Shown: piece by piece, positions 19,284 to 29,699 of the stretch
How positions within the stretch are numbered: position 1 is the stretch's first letter
Layout of the letters: every line of letters begins with the position of its first letter
Assembly (NCBI GenBank): GCA_030220185.1
Contig: JASPKZ010007795.1
Coordinates: 2,349,001-2,413,000 of the forward strand
Length of the DNA stretch: 64,000 nt
Direction of reading: 5' to 3'
Source of the DNA: Diploptera punctata
Lineage: Eukaryota; Arthropoda; Insecta; Blattodea; Blaberidae
Program-made: the position numbers and the translations under genes
The notes under the pieces: model-generated
What the model saw: only the letters and a program-made list of their open reading frames with translations
What the model was told of the DNA's origin: nothing
The model's database searches: none

Positions 19284-20327
19284 GAAAATTTTTCTCTTCA
19301 AATTTAATTTATCAATCTATCTCCATTGTCATATTCCACTTTTTCCCCAAATGGTCCAATCACTTCATCTTTCATTCTACTTCCTACTCGACTATTAAAA
19401 TCTCCTGTTATTATTACTTCTTGAGGTTTTTTTTATTTTGTCCAAAATTTCTGACAGTTTGTCAAAAATTGATTTTTCTCTATGGTTGTTGCATCCTCAT
19501 TTATGGTATATACTCCTATTATTATAAGCTCTATCCCAAAAAGTTTGAGATTTAATTTAATAATTCTTTCATCAATTTCTTCCCAAGACACTATATTGTT
19601 TACCAACTTATTTAAATCAAAATGGATATACCCCTTTTTGCTCTACTAGTTTTTGGTGCTCCACTCCAGATATGTGTATAATTTCCTAATTTTTCCTGTC
19701 CTTTCCCTTTCTTTTTTGTTTCTGAAAGCGCAATAATATCTCCATCAATTGCTGTAATCTCATCTATTACTTCTTGTTCTTTAGTATTCAAGCCTTGAAC
19801 ATTCCATGTACCAAAGCAAAGGTTCGTTTTTGTAGCTTAAGTCTGTCATATTTAAATCCATCCGGCTGACATATTTTACTGAAGTACGTAGCGATATACA
19901 TTTCTACAGAGCCAGGTTGCCAGTCTGACGCCTAACCCCCAGACACGGAGGACCTGGTTTTTTTTTTTTTAGGGTTTGCTCCCTTAGCCAACAGGTCTCA
20001 GTTTTAAGGCGCTGAGAACTCGCCTTTCGTCCCATCCTGTTAGCTACAGTCTATTACGACTGCAGTCAGGGAGCACGACGAGAACGTAGGATTAGGACTT
20101 GCTGGCAGAGCTGCTAAAGAAGTCGCAGTGGCATTACTCGAGATTTATTAAGGTATACATAGTCGGCATCTGTACCCTTCTCGAGGCCGTACCAACCATT
20201 TGCTCCCCAAATATTATATCAACTGTTAAAATTTATGTTTGTTCTACCTAGGTAGAATTTAGGCCTATTGTCATCTTAATACGTAAAGTTATAACTTATT
20301 TAGGCCTATAAACTATCATGGATTTTA

Positions 20328-20638
20328 GGCGGCTCCGTGGCGCAAGCGGTTAGACGCTCGACTATCACAGCTAGGGTATCGAGTTCACAACACATGTGGT
20401 TCTCGTGGTGGACGAAAGGGAGCTTGGGGAGGTTTTCATCAGGGTTTCTCGGTTTTCCCTGCCAACAAATTACATTCAGCCATTTCTCCATTCTCATCTC
20501 ATCTCATATATTCGTTTCATTTCCTTCGTCCGTCTCTGTGACGGTGCACAGGTGCATTTCAGCCAATACACGTCTTCTTTCACCTTCGACCCGACCGACC
20601 CTAAGTTGAAAATGAGTTGAGGATATTATTATATTATA
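20328..20638 (+). mobile_element. SINE-2 copy, unit 1
   Basis: tRNA-like head GGCTCCGTGGCGCAAGCGGT with A-box, a weak B-box (GTATCGAGTTCACAAC), and a tail of ATT repeats. The flanks (TCATGGATTTTA left at 20316, CCACGGATTTTA right at 20639) are a decayed target duplication. The same insertion sits at 32746 and 44588, so it predates the duplications. Confidence 0.8.
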
Positions 20639-20788
20639 CCACGGATTTTATCAGTATTGACCGTTCGGTCGAGAATTATTAAGTCATCGACAATCCTGAT
20701 TTTCCTAGGTCAGTAATAGGCCTACATTATATATCAGAAACTACTTTACAAATATAACGATTGTTTATACAAATTCACATACGTATAT

Positions 20789-21377
20789 TGTACTGGACAA
20801 TAAAATTTTGGAGCAGGTGAATAATTTTACATATCTAGGATGCAATATCTCATATGAAGAAGAAAAGGATGTAAATGCAAAAATATCTAAATTTTTAGAA
20901 TTTGTTAGGGGGTTAATAAATTCTATCGTCAAGCCACAGTGTGTGGTTCCCAAATCATTCAATAGCTGGGAAATGTGTATAAAAAACACTGGCTCTTGCC
21001 ACTCTTTTGTATGGTAGCGAAGTAGGGACGTTGAAACAGAAGTCATATCAAGAGACTTAGATCGTGCTGAAATGAGATATCTTCGGAGGACAGCAGGAAT
21101 ACACACTACTATCATCACAAAAAAAGTGAAGACATCTTTAGAAGAATTACACATGGAATCTTTAGAAAACAAAATTTCTGATTATAAGTCAAGATGGATG
21201 CAACATGTTCATCGAATGGAAGATCACAGAATACCCAAACAAATGTTAAGATATCAACCTGCAGGAAGAAGAAGACCAGGACGTCCACTCAAAAGACTTC
21301 TGGATGGTGTTTCTCTTGAGGCCGAAACAGGTCAACAAATGGCCTAAATTCGTGAATGTACTATGATGATGATGATG
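20789..21377 (+). mobile_element. 5'-truncated LINE fragment with (GAT)n tail
   Basis: Bounded by ACATACGTATAT at 20777-20788 and 21378-21389. Plus-strand frames read EQVNNFTYLGCNISYEEEKD and MRYLRRTAGIHTTIITKKVK, then RMEDHRIPKQMLRYQPAGRR: the post-RT tail of an RTE-like LINE, related to but different from the fragment at 8474. Present only in unit 1. Confidence 0.85.
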
Positions 21378-21559
21378 ACATACGTATATAAAAATATTGC
21401 TACGTGATCCATTTAACACATGTTATGGAAATGGTCCAGGAATGTGAAAAAAAAGATTAACGGTAATAAATTAAATTGTATTTTATGCGATCAGATTATA
21501 TTGCAAAAAAAACTTTTTTAAATACAATAATGAGTATAAGGAACATGGGAATTAAAATC

Positions 21560-21960
21560 AAGAAAAATAAGTAAATTAAAATTTGCATGAATTGATTTTT
21601 TGGATGCGTCCAACTGGAATTTCTAGAAGAGAAAATAGACAGTGTAATTAGACGAAAGATGAATGTTCAAACTTCAATTGTGGATTTCACAAAATAAAAC
21701 AAATAATTAAAATGGTGTGGTCATGTGAAAACAATGATAGATGACAGATTCCCAAGAAGAATACTAGAATGGGTACCATTTAGTAGCAGATGAAGAGAAT
21801 GAGGAAAAATAACGTGGATTGATGGCGTTTTAATAAGCCTGAGAGAAAAAGATTGGACGATGGGGATTGGAGTGACAGAGAGACGTGGAGGAGAATGACA
21901 ATAGATTAATTGGGCGCAGGAAGATTTTATGAGACTTTGTGAAATCTGCTAAATAAAGAA
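21560..21960 (+). pseudogene. LINE 3' tail, unit 1 copy
   Basis: Broken frames give IKWCGHVKTMIDDRFPRRIL, then GKITWIDGVLISLREKDW and NRLIGRRKIL, the usual WCGHV...R tail of a LINE. Shared with 33990-34310 and 45810-46150, so it is an old resident of the duplicated unit. Confidence 0.6.
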
Positions 21961-22197
21961 AGTACAGCACATTAACATCTATCTGTAGGTAAAAGGAACT
22001 AAGTTCTACATCTGAACAATTTGTTTAAAAATTAACAAATTCTTAACCTGATTTAACATAAACATTTAAGATTTATCCCGAAACTACATTTTAGGACTTA
22101 ATATATTTTTTATTCTAAGCTCACGATATACACTGTAAATATATACCCCATAAATCACACGTGGGGACCCGGTTAATCCATAGCGGGAGTTTCTTAA

Positions 22198-22496
22198 CCC
22201 ATTCGCCTCAAAAGACGCCGTCAGTTAAATGGCCTTCAACTCAGAAGACGAGGTACACTCGCTTAACTCTGCCGTTATATAGTTTGTAATATTTTGTACA
22301 TCCCGTGGCAGGGTAATATTTCATTAACATTTATGAATAATAGAGGAATGTGTTTTGGTCTTCACCCTTATTGTGATCTTGAGTACCGTTATCCTTTGCT
22401 CGTTTTGAATGTCTGAAAATATACAGTATAATTTATGGTAACTTAAATCCGGTTTCTAAGGAAATGCATTCATCATTTAAACCTGAAGCGAATGGG
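22198..22496. mobile_element. piggyBac-type MITE (299 bp)
   Basis: Terminal inverted repeats CCCATTCGCCTCA and TGAAGCGAATGGG (one mismatch in 13) are flanked by TTAA at 22194-22197 and 22497-22500. Units 2 and 3 have the intact empty site, TTTCTTAATGAAGC. TTAA duplication with CCC...GGG ends is the hallmark of the piggyBac superfamily. It has no coding content, so it is non-autonomous. Confidence 0.85.
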
Positions 22497-22500
22497 TTAA

Positions 22501-22863
22501 TGAAGCTTAGTTAGTTATGCTTATTTACCTATATTACGAGTGACTTGTGATTAGCACATCGTCCCAATAATACTTCTATTATGCAACAAAGTGTTACATG
22601 GATGGATGAAGTTCGGTTAAATTTTGCACAGATACTTTTTTATTCGGGGTTGATTTTTTTTTGCTAGCCTCAAAATCTTGAGACTCGGGACCCACTGCTT
22701 AAAACTCTCCGGAGGAGGGGAATTTTCCATCCAATATACATAGAACGTGGCCGGTTACGAAACCGAGAACCTCGAGAATAGAGGCAAAAGCTCACGACAT
22801 AGACTCCCAAAAATTAAATCTTTCCAATAATAATTTTCGTGGCCATAAGATATATGAGGACAT
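22501..22863. other. Unit-1 spacer without a gene
   Basis: Shared with 34610-34966 and 46420-46790. It holds AGACTCGGGACCCACTGCTT and GGAGGAGGGGAATTTTCCAT, part of an older repeat I cannot classify. Confidence 0.5.
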
Positions 22864-22874
22864 AAACCCCTCTT

Positions 22875-23194
22875 GTCCACCGCTGTGGTCTCGAGGTAGC
22901 GTGCTGCCTTGTCACGCAGCGGGCCCGGGTTCGATTCCCGGTCGGGACAGGCTGCTGGGTGAGGTCTTTTTTCGGGGTTTTTCCTCACCTGTAAGACAAA
23001 TGTCAGGATGCTTAGGGCCCAACGGTCCCCGAAAATCATCCGCCATCATCATTTTTATCATTTATCACCGGTGTGGAAAGCATCGGGAAGCTACCACACC
23101 TATAATTCCCTAGTAAAGCTGCAAAGTATAGCATGAAAATGCTATGATTGCAGTGAAAAACTTGCCTTCGGGCACAATTACTATGGATGGATGG
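22875..23194 (+). mobile_element. tRNA-Asp-derived SINE, unit 1
   Basis: The head GTGGTCTCGAGGTAGCGTGC, TTGTCAC anticodon loop (GTC) and GGGTTCGATTCCCGGT T-arm resemble tRNA-Asp. The tail is ATGG repeats. An 11-bp duplication AAACCCCTCTT flanks it (22864-22874, 23195-23205). Other copies: 34978, 46798 and, reversed, 51838. Confidence 0.9.
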
Positions 23195-23205
23195 AAACCC
23201 CTCTT

Positions 23206-24189
23206 ATATCCTCTCCGGATAGCTTATGAGAGATAGTTAGATTTGACACGTTGTGTTATCTACTGATTTTTTTGTTCCTAAGTTACATTATTAGAAACCA
23301 CACAACAGGAAATACTTGTAATCAGATGCAAATAATAAACATTTTGAATTTTATGCGAATCTTATTGTAAGACAGTTGCTATGAAACTGCGCTCTAAAAT
23401 TGAAAGTAAATTGTATCAGTTATAAAAACTCACCAAATTCTGTGTAAGTAAATCAAATTACAGAGAATTAAATGGACAAATTCTAAAGATTTCAGATAAA
23501 AGTGATTTATTACAATACGGAGCATAGAGAAAGTAGCCTAATTGTATTTCAAATCCACGATTCGAGAGTTGAATATTACACTAAACAAATGATATAAGGA
23601 CAGTGGACAATGAAATAAAATTAAAAACAAATTGTAGTATGTAATGTAAAAAGTGAATATTATCAACATTAGAAAAAATTATAAAAACTTCAAGAGGAAT
23701 TAAATGGGCAAAATCGACTGCTAAAAAATAATTTATTACACTAACTGAACGTACAGTAAGTAATATCTATTTACTCCATTAATGGAGTGCGTAAATTAAT
23801 GTAATAAACAAATAAATTTCAAACTGTGGACAATAAAAAAAGGAAATCCTGTAAGTTACGTATGAAGTAAACATTATCAACATAGAAAAAAACGTCTTTT
23901 CTTACAGCAAGAAACTAATTAAAAAAGAAAGATTAAATTAAAAATAAAACGACACAAACCAACATCCGACCAAAAAGCAAGCTCTAAAATATAATTAAAC
24001 CATAAACATGAAAGTACAAAGAGTACAGTAGATATCTAGAGAATCTATTAAAAGCAAGTTCAATTAATTTAGGAAAAAAAATCACAGTAATGCTAAAAGA
24101 AATAAAACATTAGAATTATAGTAATATTCCGATAACTGCTCAAGGAGCAATTATAAGTGCGACAAGAGGCAAAAAAAAAAAAAAGTCAT
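23206..24189. other. AT-rich unit spacer, no gene
   Basis: Stop-rich in all frames, and shared with 35260-36230 and 47080-48050. It has several short near-repeats (TAATTTATTACAAT, ATGGACAAATTCTAAA) but I see no coding or RNA feature. Confidence 0.6.
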
Positions 24190-25300
24190 ACTAAATCGTC
24201 CCAACTTCCTAGGGAGCAACTTGTGAAACGTCCGGATCATCCAGTGGGAGAAGAGGAGAAAACGTCTCACCAAATTTTCCCCAACTTCCGAGGAAAGAAC
24301 TTGAAAAATATCGGGATCCTCCAGTGGGAGAAGAGAAGAAAAAGTCCCACCAAATTTTCCCGACTCTCGAGGGAAGTACTTGAAAAATATGGGGATCCTC
24401 CAGTGGGAGAAGAGGATAAAACGTCCCACAACATTCTCCCCGACTCCCGAGGGAAGAACTTGAAAATATCGGGATCCTCCAGTGGGAGTAGAGGAGAAAA
24501 CGTCCCACCAATTTTCCCCGACTCCCGAGGGAAGAATTTGAACATATCGGGATCCTCCAGTGGGAGAAGAGGATAAAACGTCCCACCAAATTCTCCCCGA
24601 CTCCCGAGGGAAGAACTTAAAAAATATCGGGATCCTCCAGTGGGAGAAGAGGAGAAAACGTCCCACCAAATTTTCCCCGACTCCCGAGGGAAGAACTTAA
24701 AAAATATCGGGATCCTCCAGTGGGAGAAGAGGAAAAAACGTCCCACAACATTCTCCCCGAATCTCGAGGGAAGAACTTGAAAAATATCGGGATCCTCCAG
24801 TGGGAGAAGAGGAAAAAACGTCCCACCAAATTTTCCCCGACTCCCGAGGGAAGAACTTAAAAAATATCGGGATCCTCCAGTGGGAGAAGAGGAGAAAACG
24901 TCCCACAACATTCTCCCCGACTCCCGAGGGCAGAACTTGAACATATCGGGATCCTCCAGTGGGAGAAGAGGAGAAAACGTCCCACCAAATTTTCCCCGAC
25001 TCCCGAGGGAAGAACTTGAAAAATATCGGGATCCTCCAGTGGGAGAAGAGGAAAAAACGTCCCACAACATCTCCCCGACTCCCGAGGGAAGAACTTGAAC
25101 ATATCGGGATCCTCCAGTGGGAGAAGAGGAAAAAACGTCCCACAACATTTTCCCCGACTCCCGAGGGAAGAACTTGAACATATCGGGATCCTCCATTGGG
25201 AGAAGAGGTAAAACGTCCCACACATACTCCTCGATTCAGGAGAGAGCAACATATAGAATAATGGGATCCTCCAGTGAGCAAGAGGTGAGAGCGTCTAGCA
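24190..25300. repeat. 80-bp minisatellite, array 1 (about 14 copies)
   Basis: The unit contains CGGGATCCTCCAGTGGGAGA, AAACGTCCCAC and CCCCGACTCCCGAGGGAAGA. Two variants, CCAAATTTTCCCC and CAACATTCTCCCC, are mixed here. Copies at both ends are degenerate. All three reverse frames stay open for hundreds of codons because the unit has no stops on that strand; this is not coding. Confidence 0.95.
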
Positions 25301-25902
25301 GTATTTTCTCCAACACACCAATGTTCTGACAAGAAATCTGGACTCTCTGTTTAGGACAGGTTGAAATGCTACTAAAGTCGCCTAACACCTTCACATAATC
25401 CTACATCATAAGTATACAGTAGGTCCTATGTGCAATAACAGTGTAATTTCCCTAATATTTTACATGTGACAACGTTACACATATCACTCAGTAATAGCAA
25501 TTGCGTTATGTTGAAATCAGTTCATTTCTGTATCACATTTAACAGTATTAACCTCTTACTCTCATTAGGACCTGAATAATTTTAATCTTAGAATAGTGTG
25601 AAAATATCTTGTGTTTGTAGTTTAAACTTAATGCTAATTATTGTAAATATGTGTTAACATAGTGAGTAGTTAGGTTTAATTATAGTAGTTATAGTACGTA
25701 ATTCTGTGTAAAGTGATTTATTTAGCTTTAATGCAACTCCAATATATGAATATTATAAAATCAATTTGTTTTTCCTTTTATGATAATTATTTAAATTTAT
25801 ATCCAATGTTTATAATTTTTTTATATCGTCACAGGAATGACAGTTCAAAAACTGAGTTAATCTTTGAATAAAGAAGGATTCTTCATTTTATAAAAAGTAA
25901 AT
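25301..25902. other. Unit spacer right of minisatellite, no gene
   Basis: Starts with a conserved AGAAATCTGGACTCTCTGTT block, then AT-rich sequence. Shared with 38236-38844 and, more diverged, 49340-49980. Confidence 0.6.
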
Positions 25903-25916
25903 GGGTTATTTAGTAA

Positions 25917-26226
25917 AGTTGAGTAAAGTGTTCCCACTACAGGCCTCGGGAGACCCTTGGGGTAGTAGATTGTTAAGGCTCCCACTTTTTGTAGACAATC
26001 GGCACTTTATGTCAGCAGTGTTGTCAGCCCTGCGTGACGGCCGCCTTTGCCCCCAGAACAAGTACACATCTGGTACTCATTTCAGTTAGTGGCTGAGTTG
26101 ACCCCAGGATCATAGTGCCGCCAGAAGGTTTGGTCAGTTTAAAAATCCTGTCCCCACCGGGACTTGAAGCCTGGACCTCCCGGTTTGTAGCGCACTGCCT
26201 TAACGACTACGCTACGGCGTGGCCTT
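25917..26226 (-). mobile_element. SINE-3 copy (tRNA-headed), unit 1
   Basis: The tRNA-like head is at the right end on the minus strand: GCCGTAGCGTAGTCGTTAAG with T-arm AGGCTTCAAGTCCCGGTG. It is flanked by GGGTTATTTAGTAA (25903-25916) and GGGTTGTTTAGTAA (26227-26240). Unit 3 has the unoccupied site near 49990, while unit 2 carries the same insertion. Confidence 0.8.
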
Positions 26227-26444
26227 GGGTTGTTTAGTAACAACATTAATAAAATCCACAGTAAAACTCTTTGAGATGTTAGTCACAATATTAAAATTAT
26301 ATAATACTAATAGTAATCTACAAGCACTGTATGCGGCAAAAACGGTAACTACGAATTTCAAAGGCCAATTGGAGAAACTTGAAATAAAGGGAAGGAAAAT
26401 CGTAAGACAAACATTTCAAGATAATAAGATAAAATACAAATCGT

Positions 26445-26815
26445 CCGCGGAGGACTAGTGGTTATGCTCCTTGTCTTTGGTACCCAGGGTCGCGGGTTCA
26501 AACCCGACCGGGGTCGATGGAACTTTTAGGATGGACTTCAAGCTGTGGATCCCGAGTCTGAAGATTTTCAGGCTCGTAAAGGATCCTTAAGTCTGAATGA
26601 AAAGGCCTCTAAGCAAAATTTACCGAAATTTCCCGTCCTAGTACTACCTTGGATTCATAGATGTCAGTGTGAGTCGGAACGCTGACCACGGACCACTCAA
26701 ATGGCATCTTTACGAAAACAAGTGTAACTAAATTAGTATGGTTCAAATTCTTCCCTGTAGGGGGAGTGCGCCTAGATCTCTGTTAAGGGAAAACATAGGC
26801 TTACAAAAAAAAAAG
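26445..26815 (+). mobile_element. SINE-4 copy (tRNA-headed, poly-A tail), unit 1
   Basis: Head GGACTAGTGGTTATGCTCC with T-arm CGGGTTCAAACCCGACCG, then a body with AGTCTGAAGATTTTCAGGCT and a run of A near 26800. The copy at 39390-39760 is the same insertion. Confidence 0.65.
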
Positions 26816-26879
26816 ATAATATACAACGTGTCGATAAATATAGTATCATACTTTAAACTAATACTATGTCTTACTTACT

Positions 26880-27475
26880 TATTTACTTACTCACTGGCAC
26901 TATCGAACCCGTAGGTTCATGGCCGCGCGGACATAAGGTCTCCATACATCCGTATCCTGAGCTAATGTTTTCCAATCATTCCCTGTATAATCTACTTCCC
27001 TCAAATCATAGTTAATGTTATTCTCCCACCTCATACTTCGTCTACCAACTGGAAGTTTTCCTTCTGGCTTTCCTACAAGAAGCTTCCATGCAAGTCTTTC
27101 ATTTCCCATACGTGCAACATGTCCTGCCCATCGCAGTCTACGGGACTTAACTGTTTTTATTATATCTGGCTTCCTATAAAGACCATATAGTTCATTGGTA
27201 AGTAGTCTTCTCCATTCACCTGTCTGTTCATCTCTCTTTGGTCCAAAAATGTTCCTAAGTACTTTATTCTCAAATACTCGTAATCTCCTTTCCTCTCTTA
27301 AAGTAAGAGTCCATGTTTCGCACTCATATAATATAACTGGTAGAATAATAGTTTTATATATTTTCAGTTTAACGTTCTGAAAGGAGTTGGGACATCAAGA
27401 GTCTCTGCAATGCATAATAGCACGCATTTCTAGAATTAGCCTATGTTTAATTTCTTTATACATCTTATTCAATAC
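26880..27475 (-). pseudogene. RTE LINE 3' fragment, unit 1
   Basis: Minus-strand frame GNERLAWKLLVGKPEGKLPV and RMRWENNINYDLREV-type tail; the 3' end is followed by (TAAG)n on the minus strand. Shared with 39830-40421. Confidence 0.75.
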
Positions 27476-28119
27476 TACTACGTCGCTTTGGATAATCGTA
27501 TCTAAATTAAATTAGTGACAATCAAATGAGAAACTCAAAAAAATTTGTACATGTTAACAATATCAACAATGGAGAATAATGGACAACAATACAGAAACTA
27601 AACTAAATTTAATGATGTTTTTTGTGATCGATATGTGTTCATTGTTAGATATTTAGGAGACAGGTTAAATGTGAATGTTTGCTGTGCTTTTGGAATTGTT
27701 TTCTTTAAGAAGTTATAAGATAAGTTTTAAGGAGTTACTTGCATTTTCGGGAACATCTGAATTACCGACTTCCAGGAAGATGATGATGCCGGAGATGATG
27801 ATAATGTTTTCTACAAGTGGCCGCCGACTTGACGGTCTGTGACTTCTTTTTTATGGGGTTTCATAAAGGATCGTGTCTATGTACAGCCATTGTCTCAGAA
27901 CCTGTAAGAAATCCAGCTTCGTATCATTGCTGCCATCCAGTCCATTTCTTCACATATGTTGGAGGGTGTGTGGCGTGAATGGAAATATCGCCTCGATGTC
28001 TGCAGCGTCACTCGTGGTGGCCACACTCAATGTCTATGAGGTAAAGCAAAAACGTTTTGAGTTTCTCTTTTGATTGTCACCAATTTCATTTAGATACGAT
28101 TATTCAAAGCGACGTAGTA
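27476..28119 (+). mobile_element. Internally deleted mariner-like element, unit 1
   Basis: Long terminal inverted repeats start TACTACGTCGCTTTGGATAA at the left and end CAAAGCGACGTAGTA at the right. The interior keeps only the C-terminal part of the transposase (frames like FFYGVS, RIVSM and SLVVATLNVYEVKQ), with frameshifts. The closest copy is 40422-41065; unit 0 has the right half. Confidence 0.75.
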
Positions 28120-28255
28120 ACAGTTTAAAGTATGATACTATATTTGTGGACACGGTTCATCAAGAGTGAAACACTCTACAAAACAATTGAAAAAACTTTC
28201 AAAGACTATGCGAAAAAGGAGAATACATTTTTACGGTCATCTTCTATTATATTTA

Positions 28256-28257
<2 letters not shown>

Positions 28258-28297
<40 letters not shown>
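28258..28297. repeat. (TA)n microsatellite
   Basis: About 36 bases of AT repeats; the same place in unit 2 (41208) has only about 10. A recent length change. Confidence 0.9.
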
Positions 28298-28299
<2 letters not shown>

Positions 28300-28344
28300 T
28301 ATATAATTATAAATAATAAATAAATAAATTCAATATAAAACTAA

Positions 28345-29506
28345 TTACAAGATATGTGGATGACGTCGTGATTATTTATGTAAATAACAGGAAAGAAAAG
28401 GAAATTTTGCTAGAACTAAACAATATGCATCATAAAATGGAATTTACGGAGGAGATAGAACGTAATTACAAAATAAACTATCTAGACATTACCATAACGA
28501 AAAACATAGAAAAAATAAACTTGAAATAAGTATTTTCCGCAATTTTCTACAAATAATATGCTCACCATTAATAACAAGTCTAGACACCCGTACCAACATA
28601 AAATCAGCACATTTAATAGCTTAATCAAAAAAAAAATTATAACAAAGAACTACAATATGTTAAAAACATGGCGAAAAGCAACGGTTTCAACAAACAAACC
28701 ATTGATAAGCTTATAAAGAAACAAAAAAGAAAAAATGACGCAAACAATATAACAAAACTTGTAAGATAATCTGATAATAACAAAACATGGGTAACATTAA
28801 CATACACAGGAAATTAAACCACAAAACTAGCCAAAACTTTGAAAAAGATAAATACATTTCTTCTAAAACAGGAAACAAATTAAACAACATAATATACAAT
28901 GGCTTAGAAGAACACAACAAATTCAAAAACAAGACCTACAAACTAACATGTGAAGATTGTAATAATTTTTATATTGGCTCAAGCAGAAATTTCAATACAA
29001 GATATATATAACACCTAAAAGAATTCATACACGCGGGTGATAAATCAAACTATGCTAAACATCTCATTAATGCACGTCATCGAATGAACACAATTGAAAA
29101 TACTCTCACGATAATCCACCGAGAAAACATTCCAGCTAGGATAAATATATTTGAAGACCTCGAAATTATAAAGGAAACAAACAACACCTCACTTTTATAT
29201 ATTAAATTTGGGAATTTTTAACATTATGAGGTTCAAATTCATAAGAAATAGATGAATCGTGATTATTTCATACCTCATACTTCTATATTTCTTTAATTAC
29301 AGCACTGCAGTATCGGCAATTTCTTATCAGCATCATCGTGAAAACAGCTGATGATGGTGATAAGAAATTGCCGATACTGCAGTGCTGTATTTAAAGAAAT
29401 ATAGAAGTATGAAATAATCACGATTAATTTAATTCTTATGAACACCTCACTTTTTAATGAGTACGCACCCCAGTCATACCCATTATACGAGATCGTCAAA
29501 AACAAG
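28345..29506 (+). mobile_element. Penelope-like element 3' part, unit 1
   Basis: The frame from about 28343 reads LITRYVDDVVIIYVNNRKEK, with the YVDD catalytic box of a Penelope-type RT, then NYKINYLDITITKNIEK. After a stop-rich gap, 28787-29011 gives TYKLTCEDCNNFYIGSS (CxxC and YIG), the GIY-YIG endonuclease, and then HLINARHRMNTIENTLTIIH. A 244-bp fold-back element (29197-29440) splits the last codons; beyond it the frame ends PLYEIVKNK and stop at about 29506. Frameshifts and stops make it non-functional. Confidence 0.8.
29197..29440. mobile_element. 244-bp fold-back element with 14-bp target duplication, unit 1
   Basis: AACACCTCACTTTT flanks it at 29183-29196 and 29441-29454. Most of it is a hairpin (AGCACTGCAGTATCGGCAAT on the left, ATTGCCGATACTGCAGTGCT on the right). 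A short asymmetric head (ATTAAATTTGGGAATTTTTA) precedes the left arm. It interrupts the Penelope-like reading frame. Same insertion in unit 2 at 42133. Confidence 0.85.
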
Positions 29507-29699
29507 TAAGTTGCTGCTACAAACAGTTGAAGTATACATCACCGTACACAACAACGAGTAGCGGAAGATCAATCTGCCGAATATGAGATATAACTTCCGA
29601 AAGCGCTCCAGTTAATTTTATATACAATATTTTAACAAAGTTGAGGACGACGGCACCTACCAACAGGTACATTTTAATTTTTAACTTTCATCGTCAGAA

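Larger units (their letters stand above)
17699..19308. repeat. tRNA-headed repeat array B, six units, head-to-head
   Basis: Two minus units (tRNA-like at 17766 and 18070) meet four plus units (18298, 18602, 18906, 19211) at a junction near 18241. Period is 304 bases and the units are nearly identical. The array is flanked by TTATCAATCTAT at 17687-17698 and 19309-19320, a probable 12-bp target duplication within the LINE endonuclease. The spacer (CATTTGCAAAG, TTACTGGCTTTTAAAGTAAT) is homologous to that of array A and of the locus at 62.7 kb. Confidence 0.85.
17378..19840 (-). pseudogene. LINE endonuclease domain, split by tRNA-like array
   Basis: On the minus strand from about 19835 it reads FGTWNVQGLNTKEQEVIDEI, then ALSETKKKGKGQ, a clear EEP endonuclease start with WNVQ and SET in place of the usual QE site. 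The last part before the array gives ...NGD and after it RLISLCKQHGL, so the frame is continuous once the insert and one copy of the duplication are ignored. The piece at 17378-17671 continues FFQHREIHKYTWEQPTKSLK and SDYIIVKQKRD, the DYI/SDH end of the domain. Several stops are present. Confidence 0.75.
15339..20208 (-). mobile_element. Non-LTR retrotransposon (endonuclease plus RT), inserted in unit 0
   Basis: An 11-bp target duplication AAATATTATAT at 15328-15338 and 20209-20219 bounds it, and unit 2 shows the empty site (TTAAAAAATATTATATCTAC near 44480). Minus strand: 5' region at 20208, endonuclease (19840 downwards), RT (about 17090-15900), C-terminal tail, then a (GAA)n 3' end at 15340. 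A 1.6 kb tRNA-like array (17699-19308) was inserted later in the endonuclease. Without it the element is about 3.3 kb. Stops and frameshifts show it is dead. The GLKQGCSLSP phrase differs from the RTE family, so it is another lineage. Confidence 0.85.

Noticed and set aside
17699..19308. CRISPR-like regular repeats
   Set aside because: The spacing is 304 bases, the repeats are tRNA-like, and the genome is that of an insect.
20765..21172. 135-codon minus-strand frame
   Set aside because: Antisense shadow of the LINE tail at 20789-21377, which has clear protein motifs on the plus strand.
24267..25332. Open frames of 318 and 211 codons on the minus strand
   Set aside because: They lie in the 80-bp minisatellite. 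All three reverse frames are open and the peptide repeat simply rotates with the DNA unit.
26219..26458. 79-codon plus-strand frame conserved at 39163-39402
   Set aside because: Conserved only because the two units are recent duplicates; it runs from the SINE-3 edge into SINE-4 and matches no family.
29340..29380. Possible hammerhead core CTGATGA...GAAA in the 244-bp element
   Set aside because: No helix II can form between the two blocks and no cleavage-site helix follows; the CTGATGATGG match looks like chance.
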